Assembly (NCBI RefSeq): GCF_006539725.1
Contig: NZ_BJNO01000002.1
Span: 124,001 to 188,000, forward strand
Length of the DNA stretch: 64,000 bases
Origin: Klebsiella terrigena
GTDB taxonomy: Bacteria > Pseudomonadota > Gammaproteobacteria > Enterobacterales > Enterobacteriaceae
Reading direction: 5' to 3'
In this document: positions 8,690 through 17,347 of the stretch, piece by piece
How positions within the stretch are numbered: position 1 is the stretch's first letter
Layout of the letters: each line of letters opens with the position of its first letter
Program-made: the position numbers and the translations under genes
The notes under the pieces: generated by a model
The model's database searches: none
Seen by the model: only the letters and a program-made list of their open reading frames with translations
What the model was told of the DNA's origin: nothing

Positions 8690-9565
8690 CTAGCCGCCGA
8701 TGGTGACGTGAAAACCCGCTTTCTCAGCCATCATCCTGAATGGCTCAATCTGTGAGGCGTCCGGGGCTTTAATTTTCGCCATCGACCACTTCCTGCCGAG
8801 CAGCGCGTATTTAGGCTCGCCATATTGATGGAACGGGAGAAGATGGATTTCAGGAAGCTTAAAGGGCGCCAGAAACGCCAGAATTTGCCGGAAGTTCGCT
8901 TCGCTAAGCGTATACCCGGGAATGAGCGGAACCCTGGGAATAACCTGAATGCGCTTGTCCACCAGCCTGCTGAAATTATCTAACACCCGCGGTACATCGA
9001 TCCGCAGCTGAGCCTGTGCACGTTCAATATCCATGATTTTCAGATCGAACAGCACCTCATTGCACTGTCTGGCGAGCAGGTAAAAGCGGCTGAATGCAGC
9101 ATCGCCTGCCGTTTCAATTGCCGTGCGTATTCCCAGCTGGCGTAAGGTTTGCAGGAAGCGGGTTGCAAACCCGGCCTGCATTAATACTTCGCCGCCTGAC
9201 AGGGTGACGCCGCCGCCGGAGGCGCGAAAGAAAACGTCATCCTTGAGGACTTCCTTAACTAAATCATTCAGCGTGACGTCGCGGCCGATTTGCTCCCATG
9301 CGCCGGAGGGACACTCTTCGACATCCTGCTGGCAGCGCGTACAGCGCAGGCATTTGCTCTCCCGGCGTACGGTCTCTATTTTAGCTGAGATAGACTCCGG
9401 GTTGGCGCACCACGGACAGAGGTGCGGACAGCCTTTAAAAAAGACCACCGTCCTGATCCCCAGGCCATCGTTCAGCGAGTAGCGCTGGATGTTAAAAATG
9501 CGCGCCCGATCGGCGCGCGTCTCCAGAACCTCACAGCTGATGCGCGGTGCGGTGGATAATGTCAT
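8690..9565 (-). CDS. pflC: Glycyl radical enzyme activase (PflC; radical SAM)
   Basis: This 291-residue radical SAM enzyme has the [4Fe-4S] motif CPHLCPWC (CxxxCxxC) in its N-terminal third, followed by a ferredoxin-like cysteine cluster (CLRCTRC and EECPSG). It would abstract a hydrogen to install the glycyl radical on the PflD protein encoded just upstream. The chosen ATG at 9565 has an AAGGAG site and lies inside the last 35 bases of pflD; the longer frame to 9766 only overlaps pflD. The fold continues through GGGVTLSGGEVLMQ, a conserved activase motif. Confidence 0.9.
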   Translation of the reverse strand: MTLSTAPRISCEVLETRADRARIFNIQRYSLNDGLGIRTVVFFKGCPHLCPWCANPESISAKIETVRRESKCLRCTRCQQDVEECPSGAWEQIGRDVTLNDLVKEVLKDDVFFRASGGGVTLSGGEVLMQAGFATRFLQTLRQLGIRTAIETAGDAAFSRFYLLARQCNEVLFDLKIMDIERAQAQLRIDVPRVLDNFSRLVDKRIQVIPRVPLIPGYTLSEANFRQILAFLAPFKLPEIHLLPFHQYGEPKYALLGRKWSMAKIKAPDASQIEPFRMMAEKAGFHVTIGG

Positions 9566-11828
9566 CCTGAATCTCCTTTGATAGCTCGACAAAGAAGGCG
9601 CTGTAACCCGCGACGCGTACCACCAGACCGGCAAAATCCTGGGGACGCTGCTGCGCTTCGCGCAGGGTATCGGCATTGACCACGTTGAACTGGATATGCT
9701 GAAGCTTGAGTTTGCTGAATGCCTGCAAAAAGTCAGCCAGCTTATTGAGGCCGCCGTCGCCGGCAAGGGTAGCTGGCGTAAACTTCACGTTAAGCAGCGT
9801 ACCGTTGGATAAAAGATAGTTGTCCAGCTTGCTGACGGATTTCAGTACCGCCGTCGGCCCTTGAGAGTCCTGGCCGACCATGGGTGAGAGCCCGCCGTCG
9901 GCTAGCCGATCGCCAGCCAGACGACCGTCTGGCGTGGCGCCGACGACTGACCCCAGGGGCACATGCGCTGAGACGGTGTAGGAGCCCGGCGTGAAATGTC
10001 CGCCGCGCGGATTGAGATGTTGCTCGACTTCTTTACAATAAAAACGCAGCAAATCGGCGCTGATATTGTCGACCTCATCGATATCATTGCCATATTTTTC
10101 AAAACGGTTAATCAGCCGCGCGCGGATTTTTTCCCCTTCCTTGGTTTTGAAATTGGCCTTAAGAACCTGAATGAGCTCATCAAAACTCATCCGCTGCTGC
10201 TCAAAAACCATTCCCTTTAGCGCATGCAGAGAGTCGCTAAGGTTGGCGATACCAATGCCCTGCACGCCGGAGAAGTTATAGCGCGCTCCGCCCTCGGTGA
10301 TATCTTTACCGCGTTCAATACAGTCCAGAATAAAAGAGGAGAGCAGGGGAACCGGCGCCTGGTCGCGATGGCCGATATCGCAAATATTGCTGCCGTTAAT
10401 CATCAGCTTGATGTAGTGGCGAATTTTTTCGCGGATTTGGTTGAGCAGTCCGTTCCAGCTCACGTCGGGATTGCCTTCATTCTCGAGGATGACGATCTCC
10501 ATAACCTTGAGCAGGTTAAACATCGCAATATCGTGCAGTCCGTAAGTTCGCCCGGGGATCGACAGCTCAACGCAGCCGACGACAGCGTAATCGCGAGCAT
10601 CCTCGAGCGATACCCCGCGATTCAGAAACGCCGGAATCACGACTTCATCATTAAAGACCTGCGGGATACCTGTCCCAAAGCGGATCGTTTCCGCGGTCTT
10701 ACGCAGGAACGCACGGTCGATCAGTTCATTGATGCGAACGCCAAGATTAGGCTGCGGTAGCCGGACTTCCTGATACGCATCCAAAGCCAGAAACGAGAGT
10801 ACGTTCACCGCGCTGCGCCCGGTTTCGCTTAGTCCGCCGAGCAACGCGGTGTAGCCGGTTGGGAAGCCGGCAAAGTAGCGAGCGCTGCTTGACGAGCGCA
10901 GCAGGACGATATCGTTGCACTTGACCCACAATGACTCCAGCAGCTCCTGCAGGAAAGCCGGATCCTGGCCCCGATTTAACGATGTCTGATAGAACGGCAG
11001 CATGTACTGGTCGAAGCGCCCCAGCGAGAGGGAGCTGGCGTTAGACTCATGCTGCAAAATAATATTCATATACCAGAACAGCTGGCAGGCCTGGTAGAAA
11101 TCCTCCGGGCGATGAACCGCGTTATGCCGGGAGATCGCGGCGATGGCGGCGAGCTCCTGACGCCGCCTGGCGTCGCTGCAGGCGGCGGCCATCTCGTCGG
11201 CCAGCAGCGCATAGCGCAGAATGTGCCGCTGCGAGGCCTCCAGCAGAATCAGCGCGGCCTGATAGAAGTGGTTGCATGGCGCGCTTTCGGCTGCTGCCCT
11301 GAGTTCTGCAACCAGGGCCGCGAGGCCATTATTGAGCAGTCGGGGGTAGTCGATAATGATATGCCCCTGGCCCTTATCGGTCTGGTTGACGCTGAAAATC
11401 TGGGTGCTGACGGCCGCTTTGACCTCATCGGTCATGCGGGCGTTAATAAAGTCTTTCATCGAGCGCTTTTCCCAGTAAGGAAACAGCGCTTCGCGGTAAA
11501 TACGCTTATCTTCTTCGCTGATGGCAAAACGATCCTGGGGGCGAGAGGCGAAACCGTCCAGTTCGTTCAGTAACCAGTAAGGGTCCATTTCCGGGGAGAC
11601 GATCCCGGCCCGCGGCTTGACCGTGCGGTTGCCGGCAACGAGTTCATCCTCACGAATCGAGATCTGCACATGGTCAAGGATCCACGCGGTGGCTTTCGCC
11701 CGGCGTAACACTACCGGCTCACCCGCCGTTTGTTTGTGGCTTGCGGTATACAGCAGCGCCCGCTCAAGCGAGATCTCCCGCGGCTGGGCGAACAACCTCT
11801 CTTTTAAGCGTTGAGTACGATTCGTCAT
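9531..11828 (-). CDS. pflD: Glycyl radical enzyme PflD (formate acetyltransferase 2-like)
   Basis: This 765-residue glycyl radical enzyme closely resembles E. coli PflD. The radical glycine is G741 in VRVAGYSAFF near the C-terminus. The catalytic thiyl cysteine is C419 in VVGCVELSIPG, with E421 following. A single cysteine followed by VE is the pattern of dehydratase/lyase-type members (glycerol dehydratase, choline lyase) and differs from the double cysteine of true pyruvate formate-lyase. The name formate acetyltransferase is therefore probably wrong in detail, and the substrate is unknown. The start ATG at 11828 has GGAG upstream. The gene is followed by its own activase and flanked by PTS genes, suggesting that a PTS-imported compound feeds it. 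Confidence 0.9.
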   Translation of the reverse strand: MTNRTQRLKERLFAQPREISLERALLYTASHKQTAGEPVVLRRAKATAWILDHVQISIREDELVAGNRTVKPRAGIVSPEMDPYWLLNELDGFASRPQDRFAISEEDKRIYREALFPYWEKRSMKDFINARMTDEVKAAVSTQIFSVNQTDKGQGHIIIDYPRLLNNGLAALVAELRAAAESAPCNHFYQAALILLEASQRHILRYALLADEMAAACSDARRRQELAAIAAISRHNAVHRPEDFYQACQLFWYMNIILQHESNASSLSLGRFDQYMLPFYQTSLNRGQDPAFLQELLESLWVKCNDIVLLRSSSSARYFAGFPTGYTALLGGLSETGRSAVNVLSFLALDAYQEVRLPQPNLGVRINELIDRAFLRKTAETIRFGTGIPQVFNDEVVIPAFLNRGVSLEDARDYAVVGCVELSIPGRTYGLHDIAMFNLLKVMEIVILENEGNPDVSWNGLLNQIREKIRHYIKLMINGSNICDIGHRDQAPVPLLSSFILDCIERGKDITEGGARYNFSGVQGIGIANLSDSLHALKGMVFEQQRMSFDELIQVLKANFKTKEGEKIRARLINRFEKYGNDIDEVDNISADLLRFYCKEVEQHLNPRGGHFTPGSYTVSAHVPLGSVVGATPDGRLAGDRLADGGLSPMVGQDSQGPTAVLKSVSKLDNYLLSNGTLLNVKFTPATLAGDGGLNKLADFLQAFSKLKLQHIQFNVVNADTLREAQQRPQDFAGLVVRVAGYSAFFVELSKEIQDDIIHRTAHQL

Positions 11829-11876
11829 GACAAACTCCATGTTAGTCCGGCGGAGCGCCAGCGCGCTCCGCTCTGT

Positions 11877-12197
11877 TCAGGCTTTCTGTGCAAGATGGCC
11901 GTCGATTTTTTGCATGATGGCCTCCGCGCGTTTCACCGCATCGCTGATATTGACGCGGACGATGGTTTTAGCGGAAAAACGCTCTTCAAACTTGATGCCG
12001 ATATCCCTGGTCATGATCACGATATCGGCGCGGGCGACATCCTCCGCCGTCAGTTCGTTTTCGATCCCGATAGAGCCCTGGGTCTCGACTTTGATCTGCC
12101 AGCCTTTAGCTTTGGCGGCGCTCTCCAGCGACTCGGCGGCCATATAGGTATGCGCGACTCCTGACGGGCAGGCGGTGACGGCAATAATGTGGGTCAT
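11877..12197 (-). CDS. frwB: PTS fructose-like enzyme IIB component (FrwB)
   Basis: This 106-residue IIB protein has the active cysteine C10 in VTACPSGVAHTYMAAE. It closely resembles E. coli FrwB and shares the motif with FrwD. It accepts phosphate from the IIA domain of PtsA/FrwA (encoded divergently at 13605) and passes it on with FrwC. It starts 20 bases after frwC and lies 48 bases before pflD on the same strand, fitting one operon. Confidence 0.9.
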   Translation of the reverse strand: MTHIIAVTACPSGVAHTYMAAESLESAAKAKGWQIKVETQGSIGIENELTAEDVARADIVIMTRDIGIKFEERFSAKTIVRVNISDAVKRAEAIMQKIDGHLAQKA

Positions 12198-12217
12198 AGA
12201 CTTATCCTCTCTGCTTC

Positions 12218-13294
12218 TCAGTTAATTTCGAAATCAAGATCCAGCTCGTCATCGGCATTAGCGGCCGGCGTTTTCTTTTTTGTCAGCGCCTTAAGCGTGA
12301 TGACGCAGGCGGCGGTGACGCAGGCGCCGACCAGCAGGCCCGCGATAAATCCGCCTTTACCCTGCACGACCGGCAGCACGATTAGCCCGCCCCAGCCGGC
12401 ATAGCACTGGACGCCGAGCAGGGCGGTGGTGACGCAGCCGCTGGCGGCGCCAATCATAATGGAGGGGATCACCCGCAGCGGGTCGGCGGCAGCAAAGGGG
12501 ATGGCACCTTCGGAGACGCCTACACAGCCCATCACCAGCGCGGCTTTGCCGGTTTCACGCTCTTCGGCGCTGAAATATTTGCGCCCAACAAGCGTTGCCA
12601 GCCCCATGCCCAGCGGTGGAATGGCGATACCGACGGCGGCGATGGCCACGACGCTATAAATGCCCTGGGAGACGCAAATCAGCATAAAGGCGTAAGCCAC
12701 TTTATTCACCGGGCCGCCCATGTCGAAGGCCAGCATCAGGCCCATGATGATGGCGAGCAGGACAATACTGCCCTCGCGCATTCCCTGGAGCCATCCGGTC
12801 AGGCTGGCGGTCAGCGCACCGACCGGCTCGCCTAACCCCCACATCATGATCCCGGCGGTTATAAATGTGCCGACGATCGGGATGACAAATATAGGCATCA
12901 CCGAACGCAGCACCTTGTGGACCGGGATCTTCTTGAGGTAATAGACCACCAGACCGCCGATCATCCCGGCGATCAGCGCGCCAAAGAAGCCGGCGCCAAA
13001 GCTGTTGCCTACCCACGCCCCGATGGCGCAGGGCGCCAGAGCCCCACGATCCGCTATGGAGTAGCCGATATACGCTGCCAGAAAGGGCACCATCAGCGTT
13101 AAACCGGCGACGCCAATATCAAACAGTTTTTTCAGATTCGGATCGGTCGCGACATCCGGGACCGCGCCCTTGCCGTACAGCATGACGGAGATGGCGAGCA
13201 GGATGCCGCCGGAGACCACGAAGGGGATCATATGTGAAACGCCGGTCATGAGATGCTGGCGTGTATTTTTTAGTATTTGCACCAGTTCGTTCAT
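12218..13294 (-). CDS. frwC: PTS fructose-like enzyme IIC permease (FrwC)
   Basis: This 358-residue polytopic membrane protein belongs to the fructose IIC family, with about nine hydrophobic segments. Family blocks include MTGVSHMIPFVVSGGILLA near the N-terminus, FDMGGPVNKVAYAFM and GVSEGAIPFAAADPLRVIP. It is the translocation channel of the Frw PTS and is similar in length to E. coli FrwC. It is the first gene of the leftward operon, divergent from ptsA across 310 bases. A polar tail (KKKTPAANADDELDLDFE) ends the protein. Confidence 0.9.
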   Translation of the reverse strand: MNELVQILKNTRQHLMTGVSHMIPFVVSGGILLAISVMLYGKGAVPDVATDPNLKKLFDIGVAGLTLMVPFLAAYIGYSIADRGALAPCAIGAWVGNSFGAGFFGALIAGMIGGLVVYYLKKIPVHKVLRSVMPIFVIPIVGTFITAGIMMWGLGEPVGALTASLTGWLQGMREGSIVLLAIIMGLMLAFDMGGPVNKVAYAFMLICVSQGIYSVVAIAAVGIAIPPLGMGLATLVGRKYFSAEERETGKAALVMGCVGVSEGAIPFAAADPLRVIPSIMIGAASGCVTTALLGVQCYAGWGGLIVLPVVQGKGGFIAGLLVGACVTAACVITLKALTKKKTPAANADDELDLDFEIN

Positions 13295-13604
13295 TGCTTG
13301 CTCCTGAGCGTGCTCTTCGCTCGTGACGGTATTGATGCCTCAACAGTAGGAAAATGGCGGTACAGAAAATAGAAGAGAAAAAGTGCATTTACTGGATATT
13401 TGTAAGGTGAGAATAAAATTGCGATCCACCTCAAATCTTAGCGTTGGCGGGTGTAAAACCAATTTACATACCGCATTTGTGACCGCGGGCATGAAAAAGA
13501 ATGCTGTGTACAATAGTCCAGTAATTAAGAGTTATTTCGCGTAGTGCTGGCAGGGTTCTTTCTTTACCTTTTGGGTAACTAACGTATTGCTCAGGAGAAA
13601 GGCG
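13295..13604. promoter_or_regulatory. Divergent control region frwC / ptsA
   Basis: This 310 base intergenic region separates the two halves of the frw system and must contain both promoters. A TACAAT (13507-13512) could be a -10 element for ptsA. A TGTGA half-site at 13478-13482 is reminiscent of CRP, but the second half is poor. AGGAG about 8 bases before 13605 is the ptsA ribosome-binding site. No gene was found. Confidence 0.5.
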
Positions 13605-16106
13605 ATGGCTCTGGTCATTAAATTCATATGCGATTTGTCGAATGGCGTTCACGCCCGCCCGGCCAGTCTGGTCGAAACGCGCTGCAATACCTTTTCGTCC
13701 ACCGTTGACTGGCTGAATACGCGCAGCACAAGGCGCGGGAATGCGAAAAGCGCGCTGGCCATCATCGGTACCGATACCGTTAAGGGGGATGAGTGTCAGT
13801 TAATCATCAGCGGCGATGACGAGCAGCAGGCCTTTGCCGCGCTGTCGACGTTTATTGTGGAGGAGTTTCCGCACTGCGATACGCCGCTGGCAAGGGTGAA
13901 CAGCGTAGACGTGCAGCCGGTTCCTGAATCGCTTTCCCGCCTGAACCCGACGCTATTTCGCGGCCAGCCCGTCTGTGGAGGGAGTGCGGGAGGCAGGCTC
14001 AGTCATCTGAAGTCTCTTGCGCTCAGCGATCTCGGGCCGCTGCCCGCTGCCGGCAGTATTGAAGAGGAGCAGGCGCTGCTGGATAAGGGATTGCTGCTCC
14101 TGGTGAGGAATATCGAATTCCGCCTGCTGGACAACGACGGTACCGCCGGCGCCATCCTTGAAGCGCATCGTTCTCTGGCAACCGATGCTTCCTTGCGCCA
14201 GCATCTGCTCGACGGGCTGCTTGACGGATTGAGCTGCGCACAGGCGGTTGTCGCCAGCGGCGAGCACTTCTGCTCCCGGTTTAGCGAATCCGCGAATAGC
14301 TACCTGCAGGAAAGGGTGCTCGACGTCCGCGATATCTGCTTTCAGCTGCTGCAGCATATCTACGGCGAGGCCCGTTTTTCGGCGCCGGGACAGCTGAACG
14401 CGCCGTCAGTTTGTCTGGCAGAAGAGCTAACGCCCGGCCAGTTTCTTGAACTGGACAAGACCCTGCTCAAAGGCCTGCTGCTGCGCAGCGGCGGGACCAC
14501 CTCGCATACCGTGATTCTGGCGCGTTCGTTTAATATTCCTACGCTGGTTGGCGTCGATATGGACGCGCTGCTCCCCTGGGTCGGCCAGGCGGTGCATATC
14601 GACGGCAACGCCGGGCTGGTGGTGGTCAATCCCGATGAGGCGGTCGCGCGCTATTATCAGCAGGAGGCCTGGGTTCAGGCGCAGGTGCATAGCCAGCAGC
14701 AGGCGTGGCTGGACAAGGAAGGGCAGACCCAGGACGGCCTGCGTCTGGAGGTGGCGGCAAATATCGCGCACGCCGTTGAAGCCGCTGCGGCATTCAATAA
14801 CGGGGCGCAGTCGGTAGGTTTGTTCCGCACCGAAATGCTGTATATGGACCGGCCAGGCGCGCCGTCCGAGTCCGAGCTCTATAATATTTTCTGCCAGGCG
14901 CTGGAGCCGGCCGCTGGGCGCAGCATTATCATCCGCACGATGGATATCGGTGGCGATAAGCCGGTGCCCTATCTGAATATTCCTGCTGAAAACAATCCGT
15001 TCCTCGGCTACCGTGCGGTGCGGATTTATGAAGAGTATCAGGCGCTGTTTCATACCCAGCTCAGGGCCATTCTGCGCGCCTCCGCGCACGGTTCGCTGAA
15101 AATCATGATCCCGATGATTTCGTCGATGGAGGAGATTCTGTGGGTGAAAGATCGGCTGGCGGAAGTCAGGCAATCGCTGCGCGATGAACATATCCCGTTT
15201 GATGAGAAGATCCCGCTCGGCATCATGCTGGAAGTGCCGTCGGTGATGTTCATCATCGATCAGTGCTGCGAAGAGGTCGATTTCTTTAGTATCGGGAGTA
15301 ATGACCTGACGCAATATTTGCTGGCGGTAGACCGCGATAACGCGAAAGTGACGCGTCACTATAACAGCCTCAACCCCGCTTTTTTACGCGCGCTGGACTA
15401 CGCGGTTCAGGCCGTGCATCGCCAGGGAAAATGGATTGGTCTTTGCGGCGAGCTGGGCGCGAAGGGCTCCGTCTTGCCGCTGCTGGTCGGCCTCGGAGTG
15501 GATGAGCTGAGCATGAGCTCGCCGTCAATTCCGGCCGCGAAATCGCGCCTGGCGCAGCTCGATAGCCGGGCGTGTCGCCAGCTGCTGAACCAGGCAATGC
15601 GGTGCCGAACCTCGCTGGAGGTGGAACATCTGCTGGCCCAGTTCCGTATGACCCAGCAGGACGCCCCGCTGATCGCCAGCCAGTGCATCACCCTGAACAG
15701 CGACTGGCGCAGCAAAGAGGAGGTGATTAAAGGCATGACTGACAACCTTCTGCTGGCGGGCCGCTGCCGCTATCCACGCAAGCTGGAGGCCGATCTCTGG
15801 GCGCGGGAGGCCGTATTCTCCACCGGGCTGGGCTTCAGTTTCGCCATTCCGCACAGCAAGTCGGAACATATCGAACAATCGACCATCAGCGTTGCCCGCC
15901 TGGCTCAGCCGGTGGCGTGGGGCGACGACGAGGTGCAGTTTGTCATTATGCTGACGCTGAATAAGCACGCCGCCGGCGACCAGCATATGCGCATTTTCTC
16001 CCGTCTGGCGCGGCGCATTATGCATGAAGCGTTCAGAAACTCGCTGGTCATGGCACAGAGCAGCGACGCTATTGCTGAACTGCTACACCGCGAACTCGAA
16101 CTGTAA
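13605..16106 (+). CDS. ptsA: Multiphosphoryl transfer protein PtsA/FrwA (HPr-EI-EIIA fusion)
   Basis: This 833-residue cytoplasmic protein fuses three PTS modules. The first is an HPr-like domain (H16 in GVHARPAS, about residues 1-90). The second is a full Enzyme I (about 110-670) with the active histidine in GGTTSHTVILARS and the PEP-binding FRTEMLYMDR and DLTQYLLAVDRDN blocks. The third is a fructose-type EIIA domain (about 685-833) with the histidine in FAIPHSKSEH. It would carry phosphate from PEP to FrwB/FrwD without the general PTS proteins. The ATG at 13605 has AGGAG upstream and gives the same length as I recall for E. coli PtsA. It is divergent from frwC. Confidence 0.92.
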   Translation: MALVIKFICDLSNGVHARPASLVETRCNTFSSTVDWLNTRSTRRGNAKSALAIIGTDTVKGDECQLIISGDDEQQAFAALSTFIVEEFPHCDTPLARVNSVDVQPVPESLSRLNPTLFRGQPVCGGSAGGRLSHLKSLALSDLGPLPAAGSIEEEQALLDKGLLLLVRNIEFRLLDNDGTAGAILEAHRSLATDASLRQHLLDGLLDGLSCAQAVVASGEHFCSRFSESANSYLQERVLDVRDICFQLLQHIYGEARFSAPGQLNAPSVCLAEELTPGQFLELDKTLLKGLLLRSGGTTSHTVILARSFNIPTLVGVDMDALLPWVGQAVHIDGNAGLVVVNPDEAVARYYQQEAWVQAQVHSQQQAWLDKEGQTQDGLRLEVAANIAHAVEAAAAFNNGAQSVGLFRTEMLYMDRPGAPSESELYNIFCQALEPAAGRSIIIRTMDIGGDKPVPYLNIPAENNPFLGYRAVRIYEEYQALFHTQLRAILRASAHGSLKIMIPMISSMEEILWVKDRLAEVRQSLRDEHIPFDEKIPLGIMLEVPSVMFIIDQCCEEVDFFSIGSNDLTQYLLAVDRDNAKVTRHYNSLNPAFLRALDYAVQAVHRQGKWIGLCGELGAKGSVLPLLVGLGVDELSMSSPSIPAAKSRLAQLDSRACRQLLNQAMRCRTSLEVEHLLAQFRMTQQDAPLIASQCITLNSDWRSKEEVIKGMTDNLLLAGRCRYPRKLEADLWAREAVFSTGLGFSFAIPHSKSEHIEQSTISVARLAQPVAWGDDEVQFVIMLTLNKHAAGDQHMRIFSRLARRIMHEAFRNSLVMAQSSDAIAELLHRELEL

Positions 16107-16177
16107 AGCGCTGCGGACTCTGCGGACCTGAGAAGGGCGCGGAAAAAGCAGATACCCGAGCCCGGCGTCTTCGAGAG

Positions 16178-16564
16178 TCAGGCCGCGTCAGCGACGCGGC
16201 CTCTATTCTGCAGGCCAATGCCAGTAGCGTTTCCTGAGGGATCCTGTGCATTATTCCTGAATAGAGAATCGTCCAGCGTATCTGGCGTTCCACTTATAAC
16301 AACATTTACAGCGTTAACGCCTGTTCCGCATGATAGATTGATGGGTAGCGATTTTATGGCTTTTATTGAATTGCCAGTGAACGCGTCGGTGCGATTTAAT
16401 ATTCGGGTAGTGATAGTAAAATTCCCCTTGGGCTGTGTGGATGCAAATAGAGAAAACGGAAATAACATAGTTAAAAGGCCGGGTGTTACCATCACTCTTT
16501 TAGTAAAACGTCCCTGTTTTATCAGGTGTAATAAATAAGAAAAAATACACATAAAATAAAACAC
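16178..16564 (-). pseudogene. Truncated type 1-like minor fimbrial subunit
   Basis: This leftward frame encodes a possible signal peptide (TPGLLTMLFPFSLFA) and the N-terminal half of a FimF/FimG-like pilin: NFTITTRIL, LPINLSC, VVISGTPDTLDDSLFRN and ATGIGLQNRG. The first pilin cysteine is missing. Homology stops abruptly near 16203, where the frame enters the ptsA terminator hairpin and ends with unrelated RVADAA. The C-terminal beta-strand region needed for chaperone and subunit contacts is absent, so the product cannot be a normal pilin. It is probably the far end of the fimbrial operon that starts at 24562, separated from it by about 3.7 kb. Confidence 0.65.
16181..16201 (+). terminator. 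ptsA terminator-like hairpin at the island edge
   Basis: GGCCGCGTC (16181-16189) and GACGCGGCC (16193-16201) form a perfect 9 bp stem with a 3 base loop, 75 bases after the ptsA stop, followed by TCTATTCT. The truncated pilin frame on the other strand runs into this hairpin, which marks the junction between core and accessory DNA. Confidence 0.6.
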
Positions 16565-16643
16565 CTACCTCTATGATTCATAATGCTCTACATACTTAAT
16601 GTAGTAGCAGACTCCATCCGAAAGATAAGTGATGTTGTAAGTC

Positions 16644-16669
16644 CCCCTGAAATTATAGGATCTCAGGGG
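16644..16669 (-). terminator. Hairpin downstream of ibrB
   Basis: CCCCTGA (16644-16650) and TCAGGGG (16663-16669) can pair across 12 bases, about 37 bases past the ibrB stop. No U-tract follows on the minus strand, so this is only a possible transcript end. Confidence 0.3.
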
Positions 16670-16705
16670 AAAGAAAATATCTTTAATAGAGACCATCCCG
16701 GTCGC

Positions 16706-17347
16706 TCAATCCACTGTCCAGGCCTCGCTAAACGCTTCGCAGATAAAAATCTCAGCCAGCCCGCTGATTTGTTTCAAGCGTAACACTTCGTCCTGGTCCA
16801 TCCCGAGTTCTTCACCGATCCGTTTTTCATTCCATCCCAGACGCGATAAGTCCCGTACAATATCGGACATTGCCGCAATCTGATGCTTTCCTCTGGCGCG
16901 ATTATGCCGGATTGTGGCGGCAATGCGTTCTTTTTGTCCCCGCTGTGAGTCCTTGATAAGGGTGACGGGAAGATACCCATAAAGTCGACGAAACAGTTCC
17001 GGTCGTGACGATCCAATAAGATGCCGGTGAAACCCGTCAACAACAAGGTGTGTGTCCTGGTTCCGGGAAACGACAACCGGTTGTGTGAATCCATCCGCTT
17101 CGATAGAACGTTCCAGGAGTTTCTTCTCGACTGTCGCCATAACGTTTGGATTATAGTCATTGGCTTTTATTGACGAAGCCTTTACCCAAAGAACGCAATC
17201 TACAGGTTCATTACAGAAGGGGCTATGAATATGGATCAACTTTTTTAATTCGTTAATGGCCTGTATTTTACTGTTTACATCCTCAAAGGACCCCAGATAG
17301 CTGGCTACAGATTTCATTATCTCAGATGTCATTGCATTATTTTCCAT
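16706..17347 (-). CDS. ibrB: IbrB/YbdM-like ParB-fold nucleotide-binding protein
   Basis: This 213-residue protein has a ParB N-terminal-type domain (about residues 55-125) with VDGFHRHLIG as its core motif. A helical region follows, with IAATIRHNRARGKH and a helix-turn-helix-like stretch (WNEKRIGEELGMDQDEVLRLKQISG). It resembles E. coli YbdM and IbrB, known together with IbrA as a regulator of Eib immunoglobulin-binding proteins. ATG 17347 overlaps the ibrA stop by 19 bases; ATG 17332, overlapping by ATGA, is an alternative start. The pairing with a PAPS-reductase-like gene is conserved, but its biochemical role is unknown. Confidence 0.8.
   Translation of the reverse strand: MENNAMTSEIMKSVASYLGSFEDVNSKIQAINELKKLIHIHSPFCNEPVDCVLWVKASSIKANDYNPNVMATVEKKLLERSIEADGFTQPVVVSRNQDTHLVVDGFHRHLIGSSRPELFRRLYGYLPVTLIKDSQRGQKERIAATIRHNRARGKHQIAAMSDIVRDLSRLGWNEKRIGEELGMDQDEVLRLKQISGLAEIFICEAFSEAWTVD

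Noticed and set aside
13470-13500. CRP site in the frwC-ptsA gap
   Set aside because: Only one half (TGTGA) is good; the partner half and the distance to a promoter do not fit well.
16069-16293. Small minus-strand frame between ptsA and the pilin remnant
   Set aside because: It overlaps the ptsA end and the terminator hairpin and has no homology-like features.
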